Of a stretch of DNA of 64,000 nt, positions 8,303-16,600 are shown one piece after another; position 1 is the first letter of the stretch; the number at the start of each line of letters is the position of its first letter. The position numbers and the translations under genes are program-made. Origin of the DNA: Helicobacter canis (GTDB taxonomy: Bacteria > Campylobacterota > Campylobacteria > Campylobacterales > Helicobacteraceae); NCBI RefSeq assembly GCF_008693005.1, contig NZ_VXKE01000021.1, forward strand, positions 266,660-330,659, given 5' to 3'. The notes under the pieces are model-generated. The model did no database searches. It saw only the letters and a program-made list of their open reading frames with translations, and was not told the origin of the DNA.

Positions 8303-8854
8303 CTAGCTCTTTTGCATAATTACGATTGTGCGCGCGGCGCGGTCATAGAGCGTGCGCTTGAAAGTATCGCTAAAGGCGAAAATAAAGGGTATGTAATACA
8401 CCGCTTGAGAGAGTGTCCTTAGGGCTGCGCGCAAAAAGCTAGCCAAAAAACTTGGAGAATCTAGCAAGTCAATGCTCACTACTTGGATTTTGCAGACAAT
8501 CTTCCCTAGGCTTGCTCCGTACCAGAAAGTAAAAAGCCCTTGGTAAATAATCTCTAGTAAGAAAATCTGCATAATGAGCGAAGAGATTTGCTCCTGTATC
8601 TTTTGCTCTATGCTTTGCCCTAGTGGCGGGGCTTTGGCACTATCTTTTAGCATAATGGCACTTGAGCTGCTATTGTGCATTTCTTGTAGTGCTTGTGGCT
8701 CGCTTAGGGCGAGAAAGGTGCTGAAGTTGATTATCACCATAAGTGCGCTAAGTAGCAGCGCGTCAATCAAAAAGGCGTAGATTCTCCTATCAAGAGGGGC
8801 TGGGGTTAGGCTTTCTCTATCAAGGGTGTCTTGTAGGGCTTCATCTCTTGCCAT
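8303..8854 (-). CDS. RDD family inner-membrane protein
   Basis: The 183-residue protein has three or four hydrophobic segments. The RDD signature is visible near the start as LDRRIYAFLIDALLLSALMV, with paired Arg and a membrane-embedded Asp. A later YQGLFTFWYGASLGKIVCKIQV is the conserved RDD G-x-x-x-G-K stretch, followed by LRAALRTLSQAVYYIPF. Some RDD proteins act in Na+/H+ exchange, but no function can be assigned here. It sits one base from the purD stop and 6 bases before lptD. From memory the same neighbours occur in H. pylori. Confidence 0.88.
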   Translation of the reverse strand: MARDEALQDTLDRESLTPAPLDRRIYAFLIDALLLSALMVIINFSTFLALSEPQALQEMHNSSSSAIMLKDSAKAPPLGQSIEQKIQEQISSLIMQIFLLEIIYQGLFTFWYGASLGKIVCKIQVVSIDLLDSPSFLASFLRAALRTLSQAVYYIPFIFAFSDTFKRTLYDRAARTIVIMQKS

Positions 8855-8855
8855 A

Positions 8856-10145
8856 TTATGCCTTTAGGGCTTTGTTAGCAATGTCTGTGCGCAGCAGCTT
8901 GCCCTCAAAGCTTATAGCATTAGCGATTGTGTAGGCATTGTCTCTAGCTTGTGCGAGTGTGCTAGCTACCCCTATGGCAAGAGCCACGCGCCCACCACTT
9001 GCTAGCATAGGGCTTGTAGCACTCTCTTGGCTGACACCTGCATAGCAGATATGTCCTAGCGCGCTATCAAATGGGGCGATTGTGATAGGGTAGGGTGTAG
9101 AGCTGCCAAAGGGATAATTATGGCTTGCAAGCACAACTCCTACGCAGTAGCCATCGCGGAATCTTATGGGAAGCCTAGCGATCTGCTTAGATTCTATGGC
9201 TTGGCAAATATCAAGCAAAGGCGTTTGCAAAAGTGGCAGTAGCACTTCGCACTCTGGATCGCCAAAGCGGACATTAAACTCGAGCAAATACGGCTCACTA
9301 TCCACCACCATAATCCCAGCAAAAAGCACGCCATTAAAGGGCGTGCCACGCGCTTTCATACCAGCAAGTGTGGGGGCAAATATCTTTGTGGCAATTTTAT
9401 CAAGCAGGGCTTGATCACACAGGGGGCTTGGAGTGTAAGCTCCCATACCACCGGTATTTGGACCTTTGTCATCATTATAGAGCTGCTTGTGATCTTGGCA
9501 GGGGGGTAGCAGCGAGAAATGCTCGCCATCACAAATCCCAAAGACAGACAGCTCATAGCCTGATAAAAACTCCTCCACCACTACGCACTCTCCAGCTTGC
9601 CCAAACTCCTTGCGCATAGAATCAATAGTGGATTCTGCTTGCTCGTAGCTTTGTGCGATGATGACACCCTTGCCAGCGCATAGACCGCTTGCTTTGATGA
9701 CGATAGGCAGCGGCAGTGATCGCGCGAAGTCTTTGGCAGCTTTAATATCGCTTGTTTGGATATAGCGTGCGGTGGGGATACCACAAGAAGCGACAAAGTC
9801 TTTCATAAACGCCTTTGAGCCTTCAAGCTCCGCAGCTGCTCGACTTGGACCAAATGTGCTAATCCCATTGGCGCGTAGATCATCGCTAAGCCCACCTACA
9901 AGCGCGCTCTCGCCGCCGATGATCACCCACGAGACCCCCTCTTTTTGGCAAAACTCTACAATGTCTTGATTGTGTGGAAGTGTGAGATTGACTCCTAGCA
10001 GTGCTGTGCCAGCATTCCCGGGCGTGAAAAATATCTGCTCTATCCTAGAATCCTGCTTTAGATGCAAGCCTAGAGCGTATTCTCTCCCGCCATTCCCTAC
10101 AATTAAAACCTTGTGAAAATTCTCTTGTGAATCGTGCGTATCCAT
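8856..10145 (-). CDS. purD: Phosphoribosylamine-glycine ligase
   Basis: The enzyme makes glycinamide ribonucleotide from phosphoribosylamine, glycine and ATP, the second step of purine synthesis. I chose the ATG at 10145, giving 429 residues, the normal family length. The same frame continues upstream to 10337, but those 64 extra residues are Cys/Arg-rich and unlike PurD. Motifs: KVLIVGNGGREYALG at the N-terminus, FGPSRAAAELEGSKAFMKDF, the ATP-grasp LPIVIKASGLCAGKGVIIA, GPNTGGMGAYTPSP and LEFNVRFGDPECEVLLP. It is the first gene of the purD-RDD-lptD group. Confidence 0.97.
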   Translation of the reverse strand: MDTHDSQENFHKVLIVGNGGREYALGLHLKQDSRIEQIFFTPGNAGTALLGVNLTLPHNQDIVEFCQKEGVSWVIIGGESALVGGLSDDLRANGISTFGPSRAAAELEGSKAFMKDFVASCGIPTARYIQTSDIKAAKDFARSLPLPIVIKASGLCAGKGVIIAQSYEQAESTIDSMRKEFGQAGECVVVEEFLSGYELSVFGICDGEHFSLLPPCQDHKQLYNDDKGPNTGGMGAYTPSPLCDQALLDKIATKIFAPTLAGMKARGTPFNGVLFAGIMVVDSEPYLLEFNVRFGDPECEVLLPLLQTPLLDICQAIESKQIARLPIRFRDGYCVGVVLASHNYPFGSSTPYPITIAPFDSALGHICYAGVSQESATSPMLASGGRVALAIGVASTLAQARDNAYTIANAISFEGKLLRTDIANKALKA

Positions 10146-10367
10146 ACAAACCCTTAAACTACTTAAGCTACCCAAATAACCGCTACTTGTGTTGTGTAGC
10201 CCAAAATGCCAGCTACAAATAAGGCAGGAGAGCTCTCTTAGGCGGCGGATTCTAACCCTTGCAGGCTCAAGCAAAAACACCGACACACAAAAACCACTAC
10301 CAAGCCTACAATACTTACAATTTAACGGACTCACCAAAAAAGAAACACGAGTTATTCAGGCGGCGTT

Positions 10368-10373
10368 ATTATA
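10368..10373 (-). promoter_or_regulatory. Putative -10 box of purD operon
   Basis: TATAAT on the minus strand, in GCCTATAATAACG. It lies about 220 bases before the purD start, which implies an unusually long untranslated leader unless a nearer promoter exists. Confidence 0.35.
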
Positions 10374-10416
10374 GGCACTCTAGGTTTAAAATTGGGTTAG
10401 ACAATGCGAAGTTTGC

Positions 10417-10422
10417 TATAAT
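10417..10422 (+). promoter_or_regulatory. Putative -10 box of gmd
   Basis: TATAAT within TTTGCTATAATGCG, a strong extended -10 match about 52 bases before the gmd start. AAGGAAG provides the ribosome site. Confidence 0.55.
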
Positions 10423-10474
10423 GCGCCCTTATCACGCGCACTTTTAGCGTGCTACTCTACTTGTAAGGAAGTTT

Positions 10475-11584
10475 ATGAAAAAGGCTCTTATCACAGGCAT
10501 TACCGGGCAAGATGGCGCGTATCTCGCAGAATTTCTCCTAAATCGCGGCTATGAGGTGCATGGCATTAAGCGCAGAAGCTCGCTGTTTAATACTGATAGG
10601 ATCGATCATCTCTATCAAGACCCCCACATCGATAATCGCAACTTTTTCTTGCATTATGGGGATTTGACAGACTCGACAAATCTTATCCGCATTATCCAAG
10701 AAGTGCGCCCAGATGAGATCTATAATCTCGCAGCGATGAGCCATGTGCAAGTAAGCTTTGAGACGCCAGAATACACCGCAAACGCCGATGGCATAGGCAC
10801 ACTTAGAATCCTAGAAGCCGTGCGTCTGCTTGATCTAATCAAGCACACCAAAATCTATCAAGCCTCCACAAGCGAGCTATATGGGCTAGTCCAAGCTGTG
10901 CCGCAGAGCGAGAGCACGCCATTTTATCCGCGCTCGCCCTATGCTTGCGCCAAGCTCTATGCCTACTGGATTACGATCAACTACCGAGAGGCATATAATA
11001 TGTTTGCTTGTAATGGGATTTTGTTTAACCACGAGAGTCCAATCCGCGGCGAAACTTTTGTAACGCGCAAAATCACGCGCGCTGTGAGCAAAATCGCCCT
11101 AGGTTTGCAGGATAAGCTCTATCTAGGCAATCTCTCTGCCAAGCGCGATTGGGGACACGCCAAGGACTATGTAGAGGCGATGTATCTTATCTTGCAGCAG
11201 CCAAAGGCAGAGGACTTTGTCATCGCCACGGGCGTTACGACACAGGTGCGCGACTTTGTGGCATTAGCATTTGGGGAGCTTGGCATTGAAGTAGAGTTTT
11301 TTGGGGAGGGAGTCAATGAAGTGGGCGTAGTCAAAGCGTGCAGGGGTGAGTATCAGCTGCCACAGGGGCAAGAAGTGGTCGCGGTGGATTCTCGCTACTT
11401 CCGCCCCACAGAAGTAGATCTGCTTCTAGGCGATCCCAGCAAGGCGCAAAAGCTGCTAGGCTGGAAGCCTAAATACGATCTAGCAATGCTTGTCAAAGAT
11501 ATGATGCAAAGTGATATAAAGCTTATGCAAAAGGAAAAATTCTTGCAAGATAATGGCTACAACATCTTGCGCTATTTTGAGTAG
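10475..11584 (+). CDS. gmd: GDP-mannose 4,6-dehydratase
   Basis: The enzyme converts GDP-mannose to GDP-4-keto-6-deoxymannose, the first committed step towards GDP-fucose. The 369-residue product is a short-chain dehydrogenase/reductase with [15 protein letters not shown] as the NAD(P) Rossmann motif, QASTSELYG with the catalytic Thr/Ser-Glu region, [15 protein letters not shown] with the YxxxK pair, and [19 protein letters not shown] typical of Gmd. A strong ribosome site precedes it. It should supply the fucosyltransferase at 60.7-61.7 kb. GDP-fucose synthase (fcl), the usual partner, is not next to it; a Fic gene follows instead. Confidence 0.97.
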   Translation: MKKALITGITGQDGAYLAEFLLNRGYEVHGIKRRSSLFNTDRIDHLYQDPHIDNRNFFLHYGDLTDSTNLIRIIQEVRPDEIYNLAAMSHVQVSFETPEYTANADGIGTLRILEAVRLLDLIKHTKIYQASTSELYGLVQAVPQSESTPFYPRSPYACAKLYAYWITINYREAYNMFACNGILFNHESPIRGETFVTRKITRAVSKIALGLQDKLYLGNLSAKRDWGHAKDYVEAMYLILQQPKAEDFVIATGVTTQVRDFVALAFGELGIEVEFFGEGVNEVGVVKACRGEYQLPQGQEVVAVDSRYFRPTEVDLLLGDPSKAQKLLGWKPKYDLAMLVKDMMQSDIKLMQKEKFLQDNGYNILRYFE

Positions 11585-11594
11585 CAGGATACAA

Positions 11595-12293
11595 ATGCCG
11601 GTATTGCACGATGTTTTAAATAATAGTGATTATATGCTTGATTTATGCGTGCGTATGGCGCATCATAGCACAGCCATCGAGGGCAACACACTTACTCTTG
11701 CACAAAGTAAATCCGTGATTGTGGATAATTATATCCCCATAGCGGTTAAGGAGCGTGAGTTTTATGAAGTGCGTAATTATCGATATTTGACGCCACTTTT
11801 GATGGAAGCACTACAAGCCAATGAGATAATAAACAACGAATTGATTAAGAAATTTCATAGCGTGGTGATGAGAGATCTGCATAAAGAAGCAGGTATGTTT
11901 AAAATGGTAGAAAATATGATAATTGGCGCAGATTTTGAGCCGACAAAGCCGTATTTGGTAGCTAGCGAGCTAAAAAATTGGTGCGATAATCTACAATACA
12001 AGCTAGAGAGCACTAATAGCCTAGAAGATAAGCTAGCTGCGATTTTTGAATCACATATTCAGTTTGAGAAAATCCACCCCTTTAGCGATGGCAATGGTCG
12101 CGTAGGGCGGCTACTGATTGTGTATTCTTGCTTGGAGCAGAGTATCGCACCGCTTGTGATCCCACAGGATAAAAGAGAGTTTTATATCGCCTGTCTTAGT
12201 GAAAATAGAGTTGATGACTTAGTGGAGTTTGGCACACAATTGGTGCTAGTAGAAAAAGAGCGAATGAGAGCGTTTGGGATAAGAGAGAGCTAG
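11595..12293 (+). CDS. Fic domain protein (AMPylator-type) with inhibitory motif
   Basis: Fic enzymes usually transfer AMP from ATP to a protein hydroxyl. From the ATG at 11595 (AGGA in front) the protein has 232 residues. The same frame runs back into gmd to 11553 without a better ribosome site. The catalytic motif HPFSDGNGRVGR is complete at residues 161-172. Residues 25-30 read STAIEG, matching the (S/T)xxxE(G/N) inhibitory helix, so the protein should be auto-inhibited, with the inhibitory segment N-terminal to the core. The gene follows gmd after 10 bases and may be cotranscribed. No antitoxin-like partner is visible. The target is unknown. Confidence 0.92.
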   Translation: MPVLHDVLNNSDYMLDLCVRMAHHSTAIEGNTLTLAQSKSVIVDNYIPIAVKEREFYEVRNYRYLTPLLMEALQANEIINNELIKKFHSVVMRDLHKEAGMFKMVENMIIGADFEPTKPYLVASELKNWCDNLQYKLESTNSLEDKLAAIFESHIQFEKIHPFSDGNGRVGRLLIVYSCLEQSIAPLVIPQDKREFYIACLSENRVDDLVEFGTQLVLVEKERMRAFGIRES

Positions 12294-12307
12294 AATCTAG
12301 ATTCTAG
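12290..12307. repeat. Perfect 18-base palindrome built from two TAGAWTCTA words
   Basis: CTAGAATCTAGATTCTAG is fully self-complementary and consists of two overlapping copies of the window-wide word. It covers the stop codon of the Fic gene. It has no T-run after it, so it is not a standard terminator. Confidence 0.8.
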
Positions 12308-12379
12308 GTGTGTATCCTAAATGTGGCTAGGATAGGTGCTTTAGGCGAGATTCGCCAAAATGCAAAGAAAGGATTATAA

Positions 12380-14864
12380 ATGGCAAGGACAAAACAACCA
12401 CAAGATGAGATAGACTACAAAGTCAAATTTAGCCAAGAGTATTTTAACCCCAAGCTTTGCAAATATGATAATGAGCGAATAGACATTATCCTGTTTGATA
12501 AAAAGGGTAATCCACTTTTATACATTGAAGCAAAAGTTACCCTAAACCCACAAGAAAGAGCAAAAGCCCTAGCTCAAGTCGTGCTAACCAATAAAAAGCA
12601 AAAGCATATCCTAAACCACCTAGCCCTAATCTATAAAGAAAATGGCAATGATGTTTTAGAATTTATTGAGCTTTTAGATGATTCTGTGATGTTTAATAAC
12701 GACTTCCATTGGGAGAGTGAGACCCCAAGCACCCCAACACGCGATGCGATAGATAGAATCAACGATAGATTAAAACAAAGTGCGAAAATCATAAAATATG
12801 TAAATAATGAGATTAAAGAATTTTATGCCAACCTACTCAAAAGAGAAGATTTAGAAATCTCTATCACGCTTAAAAATATGATAACCATTTTTCACGCGTG
12901 GAAAGAAGTCATAAAATTTAAAAATGAGATAAAAAACGAACAAACCTTAATCAATCTCTTTTTGGTAGATATGCTAAATAACACCAAATATAAAGACAGC
13001 CTTATAATCGTAGGCACAGACTTAGGCTCACAAAAGCCCCTAATACGAGAAGGCACAGACCTAAACGCCTTTAGCATAGAAATAAACGAAAACAAACAAG
13101 AAGTAAAATTTATAGATGATAAAAATGAAAAATTCTACACTATCCCAAATCTACAAGCCTACACAGCCTTTTGGCAGAAATACAAACGCCCACCAGCAAA
13201 AGATGAGTTTTTAAAGATTTTAGAAGAGTCGCATTTGCTCTACACTGATAAATACCGCAAAGACACAGGCGGAGAATACACACCCTTTTTCTTTGTGAGT
13301 GAGCAAAACAAGATTTTAGAGCAGTATTGCCAAGATTCTAAAACAGACTTAAAAGACTATATCATTTATGACCCTTGCTGTGGCGTGGGGAATTTAGAGA
13401 ATCAATTCTCAAAAGAGATAAAAAAGCAATGCTACTTAAGCACACTAGATTCTAAAGATGTGGATATTTGTAAGATTAAGGATTTTGAAAATGTGGTGCA
13501 ATTTGATTATTTAGAAAATTCTAATGAGCCAAAATTTGCACACGGCGGAACAGAACTCACTATAAATGAAATCGTTAAAAGAGAAAACAAAAAGCTAATG
13601 GTAATTATGAATCCACCTTATCAAAGGCAAAAGGGCAGGAAAGAAAACAAGGCAATAAGCTTTTTTAACAAAGTCTTAAAGCTAGAGCCTGAAGTCATTG
13701 TGTTTTACTATATGACAGAATCCTTTTTGCGTGATGAGCTTCAATATTACATAAATTCTAAGCTAAAAATGTATAGCCATATTTTTAGCACAGCTAAAAC
13801 CTTTAATCTAAGTGATTGGAGCATCTCTCAAATGATTTTTAGCAAACACTTAGGCGATAAAATGAGCGATAAATCCTTTACCGCCAAGCGTTATGAAAAG
13901 GGCAACAAAGGCTTTAAATTTATCAAATCCTACACCTATGATTTAGAAAGACCAAGTTTAGTTAAAGAGATAGATACAGCGATAAAACAGAATCAAAAGG
14001 GAATGATTTTAGGGAATTATAGTTATTTAAAGGGAAGCATCAATTTAACAAATAAGCCCAGCAGCAATCAAACGCCAATCACCACTGAAAATTTACAATA
14101 TTGCTTACTTTCTAAAGGTTTAATATTTAATACGCACAACCATTATTTTGAGCGTAATCAATATGTGTTAAAGGGTGAAATTAGCGAAATTCCACAAGAA
14201 TTATTTGGAGATTCTGTTGCTTTTTCACAATTTTATGTCAATTGCTCTTTCACAAATAAAGTCGTTACTAACGGGGGGGGGGGGGGACAAATTAGTCGCT
14301 CTTAAAAACTACATTATGCCCTTTTCTGCCGAAGACTTAGGCGGAGCGTGTAGGCATAATGACTTAAATGTGCTTTACCCAGAAAATGCCGAGCTTATAG
14401 GCTATGATATAAGCGTTTTAGACACACCTGAAGTGCAAAAGAAAAAGCGAAATTTAGAACTCCCACCCTTTGACTTTAGAGAGTTTTTAAAGCAATTTAG
14501 CTTTAGCAAAGAAGCCAAAAGCCTTTTTAACGCCGCTTTAGAAATCTTTAAATACTATCACGCAAATCCTTACTATCAAAACAAAGATTATAACGATAGC
14601 TTTTATGATATAACAAATGCTATAATGGGAAAAGATACAAATGCTTTCAAAGACTTAGAGGGTAAAGATAGCAGAATCACACGCGCCAAAACTACCAAAG
14701 GCACAAAAGGCTTTGCCAAAAACAACCTTAAAGGCGTGATACCAAGCAAGGATTTAGAGCTTTTCTACCACTTTTTTGAAGTGCGAAATAATCTAGCGAT
14801 AAAAATCAATGAAGAGCTTTTAGATTCTAAACTTTTACTATGGGAACGGGAAAATATCTTTTAA
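12380..14864 (+). CDS. Type IIG restriction-modification enzyme, phase-variable, OFF as written
   Basis: This is a fused endonuclease and adenine methyltransferase. The N-terminus holds a PD-(D/E)xK nuclease pattern (Asp35, then IEAK with Glu50 and Lys52). The methyltransferase core has YDPCCGVGNLE (SAM motif I, near 330-340) and the catalytic NPPY at 411-414. A G14 tract at codon 632 shifts the frame: as written, translation stops at 14305 after 641 residues. The C-terminal part, probably target recognition, continues in another frame to 14864. Thirteen (or sixteen) Gs would join them into about 827 residues (joint reading GGGGDKLVALKNY). The gene is more A+T-rich than its neighbours, suggesting transfer. 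It needs no separate specificity subunit. Confidence 0.9.
14273..14286 (+). repeat. G14 homopolymer in the type IIG gene
   Basis: Fourteen consecutive G. With 14 the product ends nine codons after the preceding Asn (GGGGGQISRS). With 13 the frame enters the 190-residue downstream part. Tracts of this kind are the main phase-variation switches in Helicobacter and Campylobacter. Confidence 0.95.
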
Positions 14865-14947
14865 ATAAAATATGCAAATTTAGATTCTAGTTGGAATGTA
14901 AGTTGCTTGAAAGGGGTATAAGTTACTTCAAGCCCTAAGGATAGGAT

Positions 14948-15781
14948 ATGATAAATGGCTACTACTCCGCCACAGGCGGAATGATCACGCAGTTCAACCG
15001 CTTAGATGTCGTCTCAAATAACCTTGCCAATCTCAACACCAACGGCTTTAAGCGCGATGATGTGGTAATAGGCGATTTCTTGCGGCTTTACAAGCAGACG
15101 CAAGATACCTTGCCGCTCAAAGACCACACCCGCGCCGCTGCGCAATACCAAAACCGCAACCTAAACCGCGTCCCAATCATCAGTGAGGAATACACAGAGT
15201 TCTCAAGTGGCGCGATCGCGCAGACGGAGAACCCACTAGACTTCGCCCTGCAAAAGCCCAATGCCTACTTCGCTATACAAACCCCAGATGGCGTGCGCTA
15301 TACGCGTGATGGAAGCTTCACCATTGATAATGAAGGCTATCTTAGCACTAAGCAGGGCTTCCGCGTGCTATCTCGCGCTGGGCTTAATGGAGAAGGTGGG
15401 ATCATCATAGGGCAGGGTATGCAAGTAGAAGCGGACAAAAATGGTAATCTCTTCTTCCGCTCTAGTGCTAATGAAGAGCAAAATGCCCCAGCAGAGGGTG
15501 GTGCGCTAGCGATTGTAAGCTTTGATAATCCCAAATACCTGCAAAAAGTGGGCAACAATCTTTACAGCTACCCACAAGAGCGCATAGAAGACCGCGTGAT
15601 CTCTATCAATGACGGCTCGCTCGCGCAAGGATTTATCGAAAAGAGCAATGTCAATGCAGTCAAAGAAATGACCGCACTCATTGAGACAAATCGCTTAGTA
15701 GATATGTATTCTAAAGCTATGCGCACCTTTGTCGATGACTTCGCGCCTGAAGCCATTGGTAAGCTTGCTGTGAGAGCATAG
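14948..15781 (+). CDS. Flagellar hook-basal body protein (FlgF/FlgG-like)
   Basis: The 277-residue protein belongs to the flagellar rod/hook family. The N-terminal MINGYYSATGGMITQFNRLDVVSNNLANLNTNGFKRD is the conserved rod segment with the SNNLAN motif. The central YFAIQTPDGVRYTRDGSFTIDNEGYLSTKQGFRVL is the FlgF/FlgG/FlgE beta domain. The C-terminal FIEKSNVNAVKEMTALIETNRLVDMYSKAM is the second coiled helix. It should form part of the proximal or distal rod after export by the flagellar type III system. H. pylori and C. jejuni each have two FlgG-like genes, and the sequence alone does not tell me which this is. Confidence 0.9.
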   Translation: MINGYYSATGGMITQFNRLDVVSNNLANLNTNGFKRDDVVIGDFLRLYKQTQDTLPLKDHTRAAAQYQNRNLNRVPIISEEYTEFSSGAIAQTENPLDFALQKPNAYFAIQTPDGVRYTRDGSFTIDNEGYLSTKQGFRVLSRAGLNGEGGIIIGQGMQVEADKNGNLFFRSSANEEQNAPAEGGALAIVSFDNPKYLQKVGNNLYSYPQERIEDRVISINDGSLAQGFIEKSNVNAVKEMTALIETNRLVDMYSKAMRTFVDDFAPEAIGKLAVRA

Positions 15782-15839
15782 ACGATAAGCGCAAGAGTGT
15801 GTAGCGATAATCGCCACAAAGTTGTAAAAGGGTAGGGCT

Positions 15840-16553
15840 ATGAGTGTGCAAGAAAAAAAGGTGCTCAAAAGATTCCAGCATTTATGCAGGGCATTTGGTG
15901 AGTATGAGACAAACTGCTATATCGTGCAAACTCCGCAAGGGGAGTTTATCATCGATCCGGGTATGGGAAGTGCGCAGTGGGTGCTAGAATCTAGCCCAAA
16001 TCCTTTGGCGATTTTGCTTACACACGGGCATTTTGACCATATCTTTGATGTGGCAAAGATCAAGCAAGCGCGCCCAGAGATCCCGCTGTATTGCCCTAGA
16101 GATGATGGCTTTATGCTAGAGAGCGATTGCTTTGGCACGGGGCTTATGCCCTATCAATTTGGCGCAAATGATGTGCTTGTGAGCTGTGATAAGGGGAGAA
16201 GTGAGTTTGTGCTAGGTGGGGTGGAGGTGCTCTACCTACACTTCCCGGGGCATACGCCGGGCTGCTCTGTGGTATGCCTAAGTCAAAGAGATAGCGCGAG
16301 AGATGGGATAGGTAGAATCTCTAGTATGTATAGTGGGGATTTTGTCTTTAAGCGTAGTATTGGGCGATATGACTTCCCATACTCTAGCGCGGCAGATATG
16401 CGCGACTCTCTGCAGCGATTTGGCACGCTTGGGGCGCAGGAGCTTGGCGGGCTTGATGATGATGGCGATGTAGAGATTTTCCCCGGGCACGGGGAGAGCA
16501 CTTATCTAAGCTATGAGCAGAGCAATGTCGCCTTATGGCTACCTAGAATCTAG
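15840..16553 (+). CDS. Metallo-beta-lactamase-fold hydrolase (glyoxalase II-like)
   Basis: The 237-residue cytoplasmic protein carries the zinc-binding motif THGHFDHIFD (HxHxDH, near 61-70), a further metal His in HFPGHTPGCSVV, the SGDFVFKRSIGRYDFP segment with the bridging Asp, and the C-terminal IFPGHGEST His. This matches the group of small MBL hydrolases annotated as hydroxyacylglutathione hydrolase or YcbL-like. The substrate is uncertain because Helicobacter generally lacks glutathione. It starts 58 bases after the flagellar gene. Confidence 0.88.
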   Translation: MSVQEKKVLKRFQHLCRAFGEYETNCYIVQTPQGEFIIDPGMGSAQWVLESSPNPLAILLTHGHFDHIFDVAKIKQARPEIPLYCPRDDGFMLESDCFGTGLMPYQFGANDVLVSCDKGRSEFVLGGVEVLYLHFPGHTPGCSVVCLSQRDSARDGIGRISSMYSGDFVFKRSIGRYDFPYSSAADMRDSLQRFGTLGAQELGGLDDDGDVEIFPGHGESTYLSYEQSNVALWLPRI

Positions 16554-16600
16554 CTTTAATGCTTGGGTGGCAGGGTTTGTCATCTAGGGGGGGGTAGAAT

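Larger units (their letters stand above)
10146..10474. other. Divergent promoter region between purD and gmd
   Basis: 329 bases. The right part holds a -10 box for each direction. The left 220 bases would be a long purD leader if the minus-strand -10 at 10368-10373 is used. Open frames in it show no domain. I found no recognisable riboswitch. Confidence 0.5.

Noticed and set aside
8856..10337. 493-residue version of PurD
   Set aside because: The first 64 residues are Cys/Arg-rich and outside the family. ATG 10145 gives the normal length with an AAGGG ribosome site.
11553..11594. Upstream start of the Fic gene inside gmd
   Set aside because: No ribosome site. ATG 11595 has AGGA at proper distance.
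12290..12307. Palindrome after the Fic gene as a terminator
   Set aside because: There is no T-run after it. It is explained by two overlapping copies of the window-wide word.
12380..14864. Type IIG gene as a simple pseudogene
   Set aside because: The only defect is at a G14 tract, and both sides remain fully open, which fits a reversible switch rather than decay.
16587..16594. G8 tract as another switch
   Set aside because: It lies between two convergent stop codons and neither a frame nor a promoter depends on it.
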